Of a stretch of 64,000 nt of DNA, positions 18,325-26,682 are shown piece by piece; the stretch's first letter is position 1, and every line of letters starts with the position of its first letter. Origin of the DNA: CAVXYG01 sp963766005. Lineage in GTDB: Bacteria; Actinomycetota; Actinomycetes; S36-B12; GCA-2699445. The notes under the pieces are model-generated. The model was not told the DNA's origin. It was given only the letters and a program-made list of their open reading frames with translations, and searched no databases. The stretch lies in contig CAVXYG010000009.1 of NCBI GenBank assembly GCA_963766005.1, positions 92,209 through 156,208 of the forward strand, read 5' to 3'. The position numbers and the translations under genes were made by a program.

Positions 18325-19694
18325 ACGGGCAGAGCGGAACGCAGCCGTTGCAGCAGGCCGGGTTCCGCGCGGCGCTTGCGCTCCGCCTGCAGCGCGGCGA
18401 TGTAGCGCCAGTAGTCGACCTGGATGGTGTGCCGGGCGGAGCGGACGTAGCGCTTGCTCAGCGTCGCTCGGTCCTGCTCCAACCAGTCGGCCATCTCCTG
18501 CTGCGAAGGCAGGGCGCACGTGCCCTCGATCAGGTCGCCGACCCATTCGGACTGGTACTCGAACAGCGCGATCCCGGCCCCCACGGTCTGGATGAAGCCG
18601 ACGAACCACAGTCCGGGCAGCTGGGGGGCCACGATCCGCTGGTACAGCCGCAACTGGTTGTCGACCGGGTCCAGCAGGTCCGGATCCAGGAACGGCAGGG
18701 CGATCCGGTAGCCGGTGGCGAAGACCACGAGGTCCACCTCGGCATCGGTGCCGTCGGAGAACCATGCCGTCGTCCCCGCGAACCGCTCGACGTTCGGCTT
18801 CATGGCGATGTCGCCGTGGCCGACCCGGTCCAGCAGTTCCGCGGACACCGTGGGGTGCGCGTCCAGCAGCCGATGGTCGGGCTTGGGCAGGCCGCGCTGC
18901 TCCGGTGTCCCGGCGGCCAACCGCAGGACGAGCTCGAACAACCGGCGTTCCACGGCGAAGGGCACGTGGTTGAGCAGCGGCGTCGTCCAGTGGTCGATAG
19001 GGCGGCCGAGTGCGTACTTCGGCAGGACGTGGACCCCGTGACGGGTGGACAGCAGCACCCGCTCGGCGACCCGGCTGGCGTCGCAGGCGATGTCCATGCC
19101 GGAGTTGCCGACCCCGACGACCAGGACCCGCTTGCCCCGGAACACCTCGGGAGTGCGGTAGTCGTGGGAGTGCATCGTCTCCCCGGTGAACTCCCCGGGG
19201 AAGTCCGGCGTGGCCGGGATGCTGTGATGGCCGTTGGCCACGACCACGTGCTGGTAGTCGCGCTCGGTGCCGTCGGCGGTCCTCACCCGCCATCCCCCGT
19301 CGGCGATCGGGTCCACCGAGGTCACCGCGGTCGCGAACGTGATCCGCTCCAGCAGCCCGAAATGCTCGGCGAAGGCCTCGAAGTACCTCCCCATCAGGCG
19401 ATGGCTGGGGTAGTCCGGCCAGTCCTGCGGCATCGGGAACGACGGGTACTCGGTGAGTTGCCGCGAGGAGTTGGTGTGCAGCGACTCGTAGGCGGCGGCA
19501 TCCGGGTTCTCGATCCGCCACAACCCGCCGACCATGGTGCTGCGCTCGAACCAGTCGAAGTCGATGCCCCGGGCGGCCAGTGCCCTGCCCGCGGCCAAGC
19601 CCGCAGCACCGGCCCCGATGACGCAGGCGGTGGTGCGCTTGCTGCCGCCAGCTGGGGCCAGTGACGGCGAAGATGATCCGGGTGCGAAGGTCAT
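18321..19694 (-). CDS. Flavin-containing monooxygenase (FMO/BVMO-like)
   Basis: 457-residue FAD/NADPH monooxygenase. The FAD Rossmann motif is GAGAAGLAAGRAL. The FMO fingerprint FPGEFTGETMHSHDY fits FxGxxxHxxx(Y). The NADPH motif GVGNSGMDIA follows, and VVFATGYRIALPFL is the FATGY motif. It would insert one oxygen at an N, S or carbonyl centre. ATG at 19694 gives a Ser/Pro-rich leader before strand 1. It is the first gene of a two-gene operon with the epimerase (ATGA overlap). Substrate unknown. Confidence 0.9.
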   Translation of the reverse strand: MTFAPGSSSPSLAPAGGSKRTTACVIGAGAAGLAAGRALAARGIDFDWFERSTMVGGLWRIENPDAAAYESLHTNSSRQLTEYPSFPMPQDWPDYPSHRLMGRYFEAFAEHFGLLERITFATAVTSVDPIADGGWRVRTADGTERDYQHVVVANGHHSIPATPDFPGEFTGETMHSHDYRTPEVFRGKRVLVVGVGNSGMDIACDASRVAERVLLSTRHGVHVLPKYALGRPIDHWTTPLLNHVPFAVERRLFELVLRLAAGTPEQRGLPKPDHRLLDAHPTVSAELLDRVGHGDIAMKPNVERFAGTTAWFSDGTDAEVDLVVFATGYRIALPFLDPDLLDPVDNQLRLYQRIVAPQLPGLWFVGFIQTVGAGIALFEYQSEWVGDLIEGTCALPSQQEMADWLEQDRATLSKRYVRSARHTIQVDYWRYIAALQAERKRRAEPGLLQRLRSALPV

Positions 19695-19775
19695 GGGACA
19701 GTCAAACACGCGCCGTGTCGGACCGGCTCCTATCCTGGGGGCGTCGGCGCCGCCGGCGCTGAGACGGGGGGCAGG

Positions 19776-20156
19776 ATGAGCATGGGCCCGGGCACCAGCC
19801 CCTACCTGCTGACGATCGGCGATATCGGGGTGACGCCGGAGCTCGTGGTCACGCCGAACGGGGCCGCGCCGTTGCGCGGATCGCAATGGATCGTGCGGGA
19901 CAACACGATCGTCTCGTCGCAGATCCCGACCTACGCCATCGTCCTGGCCGTCGTCTTCGCCCTGTTCTGCCTGCTCGGCCTGCTGTTCCTGTTGATCAAG
20001 GAGACGAAGGTCCAGGGCTACGTCGAGGTGAGTGTGCGCAGCGGCGATGTCTTCCACGTGACACAGTTGCCCGTATGGGATCCGCAGCAGGTGCAGCAGA
20101 TTCGCGGCCTGGTCTGGCAGGCCCAGTCGATGGCGGTCGCGGCCCCCGAGGCCTGA
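19776..20156 (+). CDS. Single-pass membrane protein of unknown function
   Basis: 126 residues with one strong membrane helix (about 52-74, IPTYAIVLAVVFALFCLLGLLF). The N-terminal half is polar, and a C-terminal domain after IKETKVQGYVEVSVRSGD ends in a Gln-rich helix. No family recognised. Its TGA overlaps the ATG of the DUF2752 gene, so the two are probably one functional unit. The start at 19776 (MSMGPG) could alternatively be the second Met. Confidence 0.7.
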   Translation: MSMGPGTSPYLLTIGDIGVTPELVVTPNGAAPLRGSQWIVRDNTIVSSQIPTYAIVLAVVFALFCLLGLLFLLIKETKVQGYVEVSVRSGDVFHVTQLPVWDPQQVQQIRGLVWQAQSMAVAAPEA

Positions 20157-20563
20157 TGCACCTGTCCACCTCGCTGCGGGGTCAGGCCGGGATGCTGCTG
20201 GGCGGGGCCGGACTCGGCACTGCGCTGCTGGTGGCGCGGCCCCCGGTCGACGGCGCGTACCCCGCGTGCCCCTGGCTGGCGATCACGGGGATGGACTGTC
20301 CCTTCTGCGGCGGGCTGCGCTCGGTGGCGGCACTGGCGCACGGCGATCTGGCCACCGCCGTGGACTACAACGTGCTGGTCGCGGTCGGGGTGCCGATGGC
20401 GCTGCTGGCGGCGGTCGCCGTGCTGATGGTGGGCTCGCGGCTGGCTCCGGCGGTGACGGCGGTGTTCTCCCGCCCGGCCCAGGTCGCGATGGCGTCGGTG
20501 GTCGGCGTCTTCTTCGTCGTGCGCATGCTCCCCATCGCGCCGTGGCTCACCTCCTCCGCATGA
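20156..20563 (+). CDS. DUF2752 membrane protein
   Basis: 135 residues with three predicted membrane segments (about 13-27, 70-92, 105-128). The DUF2752 signature CPWLAITGMDCPFCGGLRSV, with three Cys, is at about residues 38-57. The function of this family is unknown; the conserved Cys pair and short loops suggest a membrane redox or metal role. The ATG at 20156 is embedded in the previous gene's stop (TGATG). Confidence 0.8.
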   Translation: MHLSTSLRGQAGMLLGGAGLGTALLVARPPVDGAYPACPWLAITGMDCPFCGGLRSVAALAHGDLATAVDYNVLVAVGVPMALLAAVAVLMVGSRLAPAVTAVFSRPAQVAMASVVGVFFVVRMLPIAPWLTSSA

Positions 20564-20611
20564 CGCCGGGGTCGCGCTGCCGTCGCGGCCAGCTGGGGCG
20601 ACACTGGGGGA

Positions 20612-21082
20612 GTGGAGTTCCCCGACGTCGAGGCGCGAACGCTGCAGGGTGCGACCAAGCGGCTGCCCCGCGACCTGCCAGCGGAGCGCACCCTGGTGCT
20701 GCTCCCCTTCCACCGGTGGCAGCAGCGCCAGGTGGATGCCTGGATCGCCCGCGCCGCGGACGCCGGCTGGGCCAACGACCTCGCCGAAGCCGCGGAGTTG
20801 GCGCACGCGGTGATCGAAGTGCCATGCATCGGTCGGCGCTGGTCGGTGGGCCGGGGCTTCATCGACGGCGGCATGGCAGCGTCCATCCGCATCCCGGCGG
20901 TCCTGGCGCGCACCTGGACGGCCTACACCGACGTGGGGCGCGTGCAGCGCGCGCTCGACATCCCCGATGGCGAACACACCTGGGTCGGCGTGGTCGCCCG
21001 TTCCGGTGCGGTGCTGGCCCACGCCGCCGGTGACCCCACGGAGCGGTCCTGGCCGGTGATCGCCCAGGCGATGACGCAGTGA
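20612..21082 (+). CDS. Hypothetical protein, possible thioredoxin fold
   Basis: 156-residue cytosolic protein. The opening strand pattern RTLVLLPFHRWQQRQVDAWIARA is what thioredoxin-fold proteins show around their active-site loop, but the Cys pair is absent. The later GEHTWVGVVARSGAVLAHAAGD resembles the edge strands of AhpC/TSA-like proteins. This is a pattern-based guess. GTG at 20612 is used. The gap upstream is 48 bases, so it may be co-transcribed with the DUF2752 pair. Confidence 0.65.
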   Translation: MEFPDVEARTLQGATKRLPRDLPAERTLVLLPFHRWQQRQVDAWIARAADAGWANDLAEAAELAHAVIEVPCIGRRWSVGRGFIDGGMAASIRIPAVLARTWTAYTDVGRVQRALDIPDGEHTWVGVVARSGAVLAHAAGDPTERSWPVIAQAMTQ

Positions 21083-21217
21083 GCTCCTCGCAGCGCCGAT
21101 CCGCCTCGCCCGGCGGCAGCGCCGGCTCCTCGCTCGCCGCGATCGCCTGCGCCGCCGGGCGCCGGATCGCGGTCCGGACGCCGAACCGGGGCATCGCGAC
21201 GGCACTACGCTCGAAGC

Positions 21218-22018
21218 ATGCCCGAGCTGCGCGTCGCCATGGTCCAGCTGCGGATCACCGACGAGGAATCGCCGGCGCTGCGCCTGGAGCGCGTCCTGGC
21301 GCTCATCGCCGACGCCGCCGCCGGCGCTGATCTGGTGGTCCTGCCCGAGCTCTGGCTCACGGGGGCCTTCGCGACGCGCGCCGCCCTGGCTGCCGCAGAA
21401 CCCCTCCGCGGCCCGACGTTCACGGCGCTGTCGGAGGCTGCATCCCGGGCGCGCGTCCACCTGCTTGCGGGGTCGTTGTCCGAGTCCGGCCCCAAGCCGT
21501 ACAACACCGCCGTCGTGTTCGGCCCGCACGGCGAGCGGCTGGCGGTCTACCGGAAGATCCACCTGTTCGGCTTCGACGGCGGCGAGGCGGACTCCTTCGC
21601 CGCCGGACCCGCGCAGCCGGTCGTCTGGGAATCGCCGTGGGGGCGGCTCGGCCTGGCGACCTGCTACGACTTGCGCTTCCCGGAGCAGTTCCGTGCCCTG
21701 ACCGACGCCGGCGCGGTGGGCTTCCTGGTGCCGAGCGGCTGGCCGGCCAAGCGCATCGCGCGCTGGGAGGTGTTGGCACAGGCCCGCGCTGTGGAGAATC
21801 AGGCCTGGTTCCTCGGCGTGAACGCGGTCGGCGAGCACGCCGGGTCGGTGATGGGCGGTCGCTCCGTCGTCGTCGACCCGACCGGCGAGGTGGTCACCCT
21901 GGGCGACGCCGAGGCCGAGGAGGTCTCCGTGGTCACCATCGACCTCGATGCCGCGGCGCGCTGGCGCTCGGTGTTCCCCGCGCTGCGCGACCGCCGGTTC
22001 CCGTCGTCGCCATGCTGA
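21218..22018 (+). CDS. Carbon-nitrogen hydrolase, omega-amidase-like
   Basis: 266-residue nitrilase superfamily enzyme. The catalytic Glu is in VVLPELWLTG, Lys in YRKIHLFGFD, and Cys in ATCYDLRFPE. These match branch members acting as omega-amidase or on deaminated glutathione. It would hydrolyse a C-N amide bond of a small metabolite. ATG at 21218 (MPELRVAMVQ) starts directly with strand 1. It converges with the GNAT gene 4 bases away. Confidence 0.9.
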   Translation: MPELRVAMVQLRITDEESPALRLERVLALIADAAAGADLVVLPELWLTGAFATRAALAAAEPLRGPTFTALSEAASRARVHLLAGSLSESGPKPYNTAVVFGPHGERLAVYRKIHLFGFDGGEADSFAAGPAQPVVWESPWGRLGLATCYDLRFPEQFRALTDAGAVGFLVPSGWPAKRIARWEVLAQARAVENQAWFLGVNAVGEHAGSVMGGRSVVVDPTGEVVTLGDAEAEEVSVVTIDLDAAARWRSVFPALRDRRFPSSPC

Positions 22019-22022
22019 CGCG

Positions 22023-22331
22023 CTAGGAACCCCGGGACTCCTTCGCCGCGTTCTTGACCCACCCGTACTGCTCGGCGTGCCGGGAGACGAACCTGCGGAT
22101 GAAGGGGCAGATGTTGACCACGTTGACGTCCTGCTCCCGCAGCGTGTCGAGCGTGCCGCCCACCAACCGGGATCCCACGCCCATGCCCTGGTAGCCGTCG
22201 TTGACCTGGGTCTCCACCAGGACCAGGGCGGTGTCATCGCGCGTGTACTCCACGAAGCCGGCGACGCTCCCGTCATCGGTTCGCGCCTCAAAGCGGTGCA
22301 GGTGGGGGTTGTCCGCCACAGTGAGCTCCAT
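22023..22331 (-). CDS. GNAT family N-acetyltransferase, short form
   Basis: 102-residue minimal acetyltransferase of the YidJ/CG type (PF14542-like). The acetyl-CoA loop QVNDGYQGMGVGSRLV is at about residues 42-57, and VVNICPFIRRFVSRHAEQYGW closes the fold. Substrate is unknown for most of these. ATG at 22331 (MELTV) is chosen; upstream in-frame starts at 22349 or 22337 are possible. Confidence 0.8.
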   Translation of the reverse strand: MELTVADNPHLHRFEARTDDGSVAGFVEYTRDDTALVLVETQVNDGYQGMGVGSRLVGGTLDTLREQDVNVVNICPFIRRFVSRHAEQYGWVKNAAKESRGS

Positions 22332-22435
22332 GCCATGTGATGGTGGCACATCGACGGCGATCGAGGTGCTGCCGGCGCTCGGCGGTGGAGAACGCCGATC
22401 CCGCCACCGGAGGGCTGGCGGGACTGGCCCGGCGA

Positions 22436-24193
22436 CTAGGCGAGCAACCGCGCCCCGAGGAGCGCGCCGGCGGCGATGAGCGCGAGGACGGCCACGCCGA
22501 GCAGGGCGACCGTTCCCGACGACAGCCGCACGCCACCCGCCGGTTCCAGATCGGTCGCGAGATAGGCCGGCAGAGCGAGCTCCCGCACCAGGATCGGCCA
22601 GAATTCATCGAGCAGCGCGGTTCGCACTGCGTCGTCGAGTCTGGGCTGCACGAGGATCTCCTCGAACGTGAGCCCGAGTCCGGTCGTGGAGGAAGCGGCG
22701 ATCCGGCGCAGGAACGCGATCTGGCCGGCCTTCGCCGAGGGCATCACGGCCCACACGCGTCGTGCGATGTCCCGCTGTGCCACGCCGTCGGCGTGCACGG
22801 CAGCAAGCACGCGGCCCATCCGCCGCACGTCCAGCCCGTCGACGACGGCCCCCGTCGCCCGGGTGCCGCGATACGACGGCAGACCGACGACGGCCTCGAA
22901 CCACAGATCCGGGTAGGCAGCCGCCAAACGCGCGTCCCACTGCACCTTGGACGCGGCCGCGTCGGACCGGATGTCCCCGTTGCGCTGGCGCAGCAGCCGC
23001 AGGTAGCGCTCGCTGTCCGATCCGCTGAGCGTGTCGCCGGGGCTCGCCGCCAGGAGCGCCATGTCGATGTCGGACTGCTGCGCCCCCAGACCCAGCAGCA
23101 TCGCCTCCACCGCCGGTCCGGAAGTCCCGGTGAGTGCGTCCCAGCCGGCTTCGTTGAGCAATGCCGTCACCGCTGGCCGCCGCTGCGCCGCCTTGGCGAA
23201 TCGCGGGCCGAGCGCGGGGTCCATCCCGGCGATGACCTCGCGCGCGACGGCGGGCGCTCCCGGTTCGACGGCCCAGGCCTGCCCATCGGGACACGTGAGC
23301 ACGCTCAGCAGTTCCTCCGGGCTCAACGACCGCGGGTCCTCGCGCAGTTTGGCCAGCGCGTCGAGCCGGGTGCCGAGCGCCGCCACCGTCACCGGGTCGG
23401 CAATCCCCCGCAGCGACGCGGCCGAGGCGCCGGCCAGTGCCGTCCCCCACGCCAGGCTGCGCGCATCCAGGCCGTTGCCCGCGGCGTCGACGCGCAGGAC
23501 CGGCGCACCCGGCCCGGAACCGCTGGCTTCCCAGCCGGCGACAGCGACCGCGATGTCGAAGCCGGACCGCTCCGGAGCGGACTCCAGGGTGGAGAACGTG
23601 CACCGCTGCCCCAGGTCGCCCGGCAGCCGCCGGATCGCGTCGCAGAGCGCCGCTCGGCCCTCGGCCTCCGAGGGCATCGCCAGGACGACGCGGCGGTTGT
23701 CGCGCAGCCCCTGCAGTACGGCACCGCAGACGGCACCGGAGGCCGCGCTGCTCCCGCGCCTGGGTCCCGGCTTGGGCAGGTCGACCAGCGGCAGCCGCTG
23801 CGCCGTCGGTGTCGGCAGGTCCGAGGCGAGCCAGTCAGCGGCGAGCAGCCCGGCGGCGAGGGCTGCGTCCACCGTGAAGCCGTGCCCGAGGAGCACCTGG
23901 ACGGTGTAGTTGCCCGGACGGTTCAGCGCGTCGTTGTCGGAGGGGATCCGGCGGAACACCACGGGGGTGCCGCGCAGGATCGCGAAGCCGCCGTGGACCG
24001 GCGGACGGGCGCCGCGGCGTCCCGGCTCGGGGTACGAGACGACCGGCCCGAGCAGATCGTCGTTCCCGGGCAGCAGCGGCAGCCAGCCCGGCGAGGCAGC
24101 GACCACGCCGAAGCCGCGCCGTCCGAAGATGCTCGACTCCGACCAGCCGTAGAGCAGCTGCTCGAAGCGGCAGGTCTCCCCGCGGCTAGCCAT
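22436..24193 (-). CDS. GTPase-associated protein 1 (GAP1-N2-like), membrane-tailed
   Basis: 585 residues. The N-terminus CRFEQLLYGWSE, GRRGFGVVAASPGW matches the style of GAP1-N2 domains described by Aravind and colleagues in NTP-dependent conflict systems. This is recalled, not computed. The middle is all-alpha and Ala/Leu-rich; the C-terminus has one membrane helix (about 558-580). ATG at 24193 overlaps the GTPase gene by 8 bases, so the two products likely act together. In known systems GAP1 proteins pair with double GTPases and, often, vWA or MoxR partners; none of the latter is here. Tethering to the membrane, like the kinase of the same operon, suggests an envelope-sited complex. Confidence 0.6.
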   Translation of the reverse strand: MASRGETCRFEQLLYGWSESSIFGRRGFGVVAASPGWLPLLPGNDDLLGPVVSYPEPGRRGARPPVHGGFAILRGTPVVFRRIPSDNDALNRPGNYTVQVLLGHGFTVDAALAAGLLAADWLASDLPTPTAQRLPLVDLPKPGPRRGSSAASGAVCGAVLQGLRDNRRVVLAMPSEAEGRAALCDAIRRLPGDLGQRCTFSTLESAPERSGFDIAVAVAGWEASGSGPGAPVLRVDAAGNGLDARSLAWGTALAGASAASLRGIADPVTVAALGTRLDALAKLREDPRSLSPEELLSVLTCPDGQAWAVEPGAPAVAREVIAGMDPALGPRFAKAAQRRPAVTALLNEAGWDALTGTSGPAVEAMLLGLGAQQSDIDMALLAASPGDTLSGSDSERYLRLLRQRNGDIRSDAAASKVQWDARLAAAYPDLWFEAVVGLPSYRGTRATGAVVDGLDVRRMGRVLAAVHADGVAQRDIARRVWAVMPSAKAGQIAFLRRIAASSTTGLGLTFEEILVQPRLDDAVRTALLDEFWPILVRELALPAYLATDLEPAGGVRLSSGTVALLGVAVLALIAAGALLGARLLA

Positions 24194-25340
24194 TGCTGAA
24201 CCGTCCCATCTCGATGACGCCGGTCCGGTCGAGCAGGAGCAGGAACGGCTCCAGGCACCGCCGCGGCTCCACCTTCTCGTAGGCTCCCTGATGCGGTGCG
24301 CATCCGGTGGCCGAGACCGCGTGGAAGGTGAGGCCGGGGAACTTGTGCAGGGCGCTGCTCACCAGGTTCTGGCCGCCGTTGGCCCCGAGGTACTGCTCGA
24401 CGGCCAGCGAGTCCTGCTGCAACCGGGACAGCAGCCGGTAGGGCGCTTCGGCCCCGGGATCCAGCGGGGCCAGCGCGCGGTCGGGGAAGCCCTCGGTGCC
24501 CTCCAGCAGGTCCGCTTTCGTCAGCAGCAGCGCCGCGGCGACTCCCGCCGCGTCGGCGTCCGGTGACAGCGAGCGGGCGCGCCGGTGCAGCGTCGCCGTC
24601 ACGTCGAGGACGGAGGCAGTGACCTGCAACGACTGACCGGCCCCGACGGCGGCGTCGCCGAGGCGCTGCTGCACCCCGGGCAGGATGGCGGGGTCCACGA
24701 AGAACAGCAGCCCGTCGGCGATGGCGAGGTGGCGGGCCCAGGTGGCCTGCGCCCGCTGTGTCAGCAACTGCTCGCCGGCGGCGTCGAAGATGCAGACGTT
24801 CACCGCGCGCCCGGTTTCCCAGTTGCGCAGCACGATGACCAGGGGCGGCGGGAATTCGCGGTGACCGGCCTCCTCGTCGAACCAGCGCAGCGGCCGGCTG
24901 GCAGGGATGACCTCATGGTCCACCCACAGCCGCTGGTAGTAGTCGTGCTGATAGCGCGTCACGGTGCCGGGCTCGAGGTCGACGAAGACCTGGTACGGCG
25001 CCAACGCGCCGGCGCTGAGCAGGTGCAGCAGCGCTGCCAGGTAGTGGGTCTTCGACGACCCGGATTCCCCGACCAGGCCGATCACGACGAGTTCCCGCGT
25101 GAAGAGATCCTCCGGCAGCTCCCCCAGGTGCTCGGGGCAGTAGGCGCGGAACCCCTGCGCGTACCAGTCGGCCCAGGATTTGGGTGTGACATTGGGGGCC
25201 CCGAGCAGCCGCGACTTCAGGCGCTCGCGCGTGCTGCGGCCCGCCGGCGGCCCGTGGGCGGTGTTGCCCTGGGCGTCGCGCCACAGCACCGCCTTGGGGT
25301 CCAGGTCGGCAAGACAGATGGGGCAGAGCCGGCTCGCCAC
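24186..25340 (-). CDS. Zn-ribbon plus double-GTPase (DO-GTPase2-like) protein
   Basis: 384 residues. An N-terminal zinc knuckle CPICLADLDP pairs with a later Cys in YCPEHLGEL (about 65). The GTPase region begins with P-loop GLVGESGSSKTHYLAAL (about 87). FDAAGEQLL fits G3 (DxxG), and LLTKADLL fits G4 (TKxD, about 270). The pattern is that of DO-GTPase2 proteins from GAP1 systems, from memory. The GTG at 25340 is chosen because it follows the stop of the small membrane gene by 2 bases; an upstream TTG (25364) would overlap it. It would act as the NTP-dependent switch of the module. Confidence 0.65.
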   Translation of the reverse strand: MASRLCPICLADLDPKAVLWRDAQGNTAHGPPAGRSTRERLKSRLLGAPNVTPKSWADWYAQGFRAYCPEHLGELPEDLFTRELVVIGLVGESGSSKTHYLAALLHLLSAGALAPYQVFVDLEPGTVTRYQHDYYQRLWVDHEVIPASRPLRWFDEEAGHREFPPPLVIVLRNWETGRAVNVCIFDAAGEQLLTQRAQATWARHLAIADGLLFFVDPAILPGVQQRLGDAAVGAGQSLQVTASVLDVTATLHRRARSLSPDADAAGVAAALLLTKADLLEGTEGFPDRALAPLDPGAEAPYRLLSRLQQDSLAVEQYLGANGGQNLVSSALHKFPGLTFHAVSATGCAPHQGAYEKVEPRRCLEPFLLLLDRTGVIEMGRFSNG

Positions 25341-25342
25341 GG

Positions 25343-25504
25343 TCAGGCTCCCGGTGCCAGGCAACCGGCGGCGGCGCCCAGCACGACAGCGGCCCCGAAG
25401 GCGCCGGCGACGATCCTGGCGCGCAGCACTCCCCGCCGGCGCCGCTCGCGCCGGGTTTGGGCGAGCGCGATTCGAGTGCTCGTGGGCAGGTTCTCCTGCG
25501 TCAT
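25343..25504 (-). CDS. 53-residue single-pass membrane peptide
   Basis: Small ORF between kinase and GTPase genes. It starts MTQENLPTSTRIALAQTRRE, then four Arg and a membrane helix (about 30-48, ARIVAGAFGAAVVLGAAAG), ending CLAPGA. Its ATG at 25504 overlaps the kinase TGA (ATGA), and its stop is 2 bases before the GTPase start, so it is tightly embedded in the operon. A Cys lies just after the helix. I know no family; a small membrane subunit or regulator is a fair guess. Confidence 0.65.
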   Translation of the reverse strand: MTQENLPTSTRIALAQTRRERRRRGVLRARIVAGAFGAAVVLGAAAGCLAPGA

Positions 25505-26658
25505 GCGTCCCCCCACGGCGCGGAGACGACGACCCCGGCGAAGTACCCGATCACCCAGCCCAGGATGACCGCGACCGCCAGCACGGCCACGAAGACGCCG
25601 AGCCGGTCGGCCAACTGATCCAGCGCATCATCGATCTTGGGCCGCAGTATCGCCCGCGCTTCGGGCACCGACCGCGCATCGGCCAGCCGCTTCTCCGGCA
25701 GCGGGATCGTCCGCGTGCCGCCGGTGACCTGGGTGCGCTCCGTGCGGTCGAGCTCCCACAGGATCTGCTCCAGCGTGGGCCGCTGGTCCGGCGAGCGGTC
25801 CAGGGCGTGGCGGACCAGCCGGCCGAGGGCCCCGTCGAGTTCCGGATCGACCGTGCACCGATGCAGCGCCCCGGACCAGTCGTCGGCGATCCCGACGATC
25901 GCAGGGCGACCGAGCATGGATTCGCCGACGACCAGTGCCCATTGGAAGACATCGGAAGCCATCCCCGCCTCGGCGCCGGACGCCTGCTCCGGGCTCATGT
26001 AGCGCGGAGTGCCCAGGGTGGTGCCCTGCCTGGTGATACGGGGGTCGCTGTCGGCCAGCGCGATGCCGAAGTCGACCAGGGTCGCCCCGCGGGTGTCGTG
26101 GATGATGATGTTCGCAGGCTTGACGTCGCGGTGCACGACCCCGGCCCGATGCACGTCGCGCAGCGCTTCGGCCAGGCCCCGCGCAATCCGGTAGCTGTCG
26201 CCGAGATCGCAGGGCTGATGGTCCTGCTCCTTGAGCACGTCGGCGAGCGTGGGCCCGTCCACGAACTCCTGGACCAAGTAGGGCCGGCCCTGCCAGATCC
26301 CCGAGCCGAGCACCTTCGCGACGCGGATGGAGCTGATCCGGGCCAGGTACTGGGCCTCTCTGCGGAACCGCTCGGCATCGTTGTACTGCCCGGCTCCGGC
26401 GACCTTCATGACGCACAGTTTCGACCGCGTCGGGGTGCGCGCGACGTAGACGTCGCTGAGGTGGAACCCGCTGATCCTGCCCAGCAACTCGTGCCCATCG
26501 ATCCCTGTCGGATCATCCGACCGCAGACCGTCCAGCGGCCGGGCCGTGTCCGGTCGGGCACTGGTGGGCTCGTCGTCGGCCGTCGCCGATGCCTCCACTG
26601 CGCTGCTCCCCGTTGTTGTCTGGCTACTCCTGGCCAGTGTGGCACCTGCCGGTGACAC
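25501..26658 (-). CDS. Membrane Ser/Thr protein kinase
   Basis: 385-residue Hanks-type kinase. The ATP lysine is in CVMKVAG, the catalytic loop is VVHRDVKPANI, the metal site VDFGIA, and the substrate loop GTPRYMSPEQASG. The glycine loop (GRISGFHLSDVYV) is degenerate. A Ser/Thr-rich leader of about 50 residues precedes the domain, and one membrane helix (about 353-375) ends it, so the kinase faces the cytosol with almost no external domain. GTG at 26658 lies 24 bases after the BY-kinase gene stop, so all these genes form one run. Likely targets are the neighbouring GTPase or BY-kinases; this is inference. Confidence 0.85.
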   Translation of the reverse strand: MSPAGATLARSSQTTTGSSAVEASATADDEPTSARPDTARPLDGLRSDDPTGIDGHELLGRISGFHLSDVYVARTPTRSKLCVMKVAGAGQYNDAERFRREAQYLARISSIRVAKVLGSGIWQGRPYLVQEFVDGPTLADVLKEQDHQPCDLGDSYRIARGLAEALRDVHRAGVVHRDVKPANIIIHDTRGATLVDFGIALADSDPRITRQGTTLGTPRYMSPEQASGAEAGMASDVFQWALVVGESMLGRPAIVGIADDWSGALHRCTVDPELDGALGRLVRHALDRSPDQRPTLEQILWELDRTERTQVTGGTRTIPLPEKRLADARSVPEARAILRPKIDDALDQLADRLGVFVAVLAVAVILGWVIGYFAGVVVSAPWGDA

Positions 26659-26682
26659 AGCGGCGTCGTCGCCGGCACCGGA

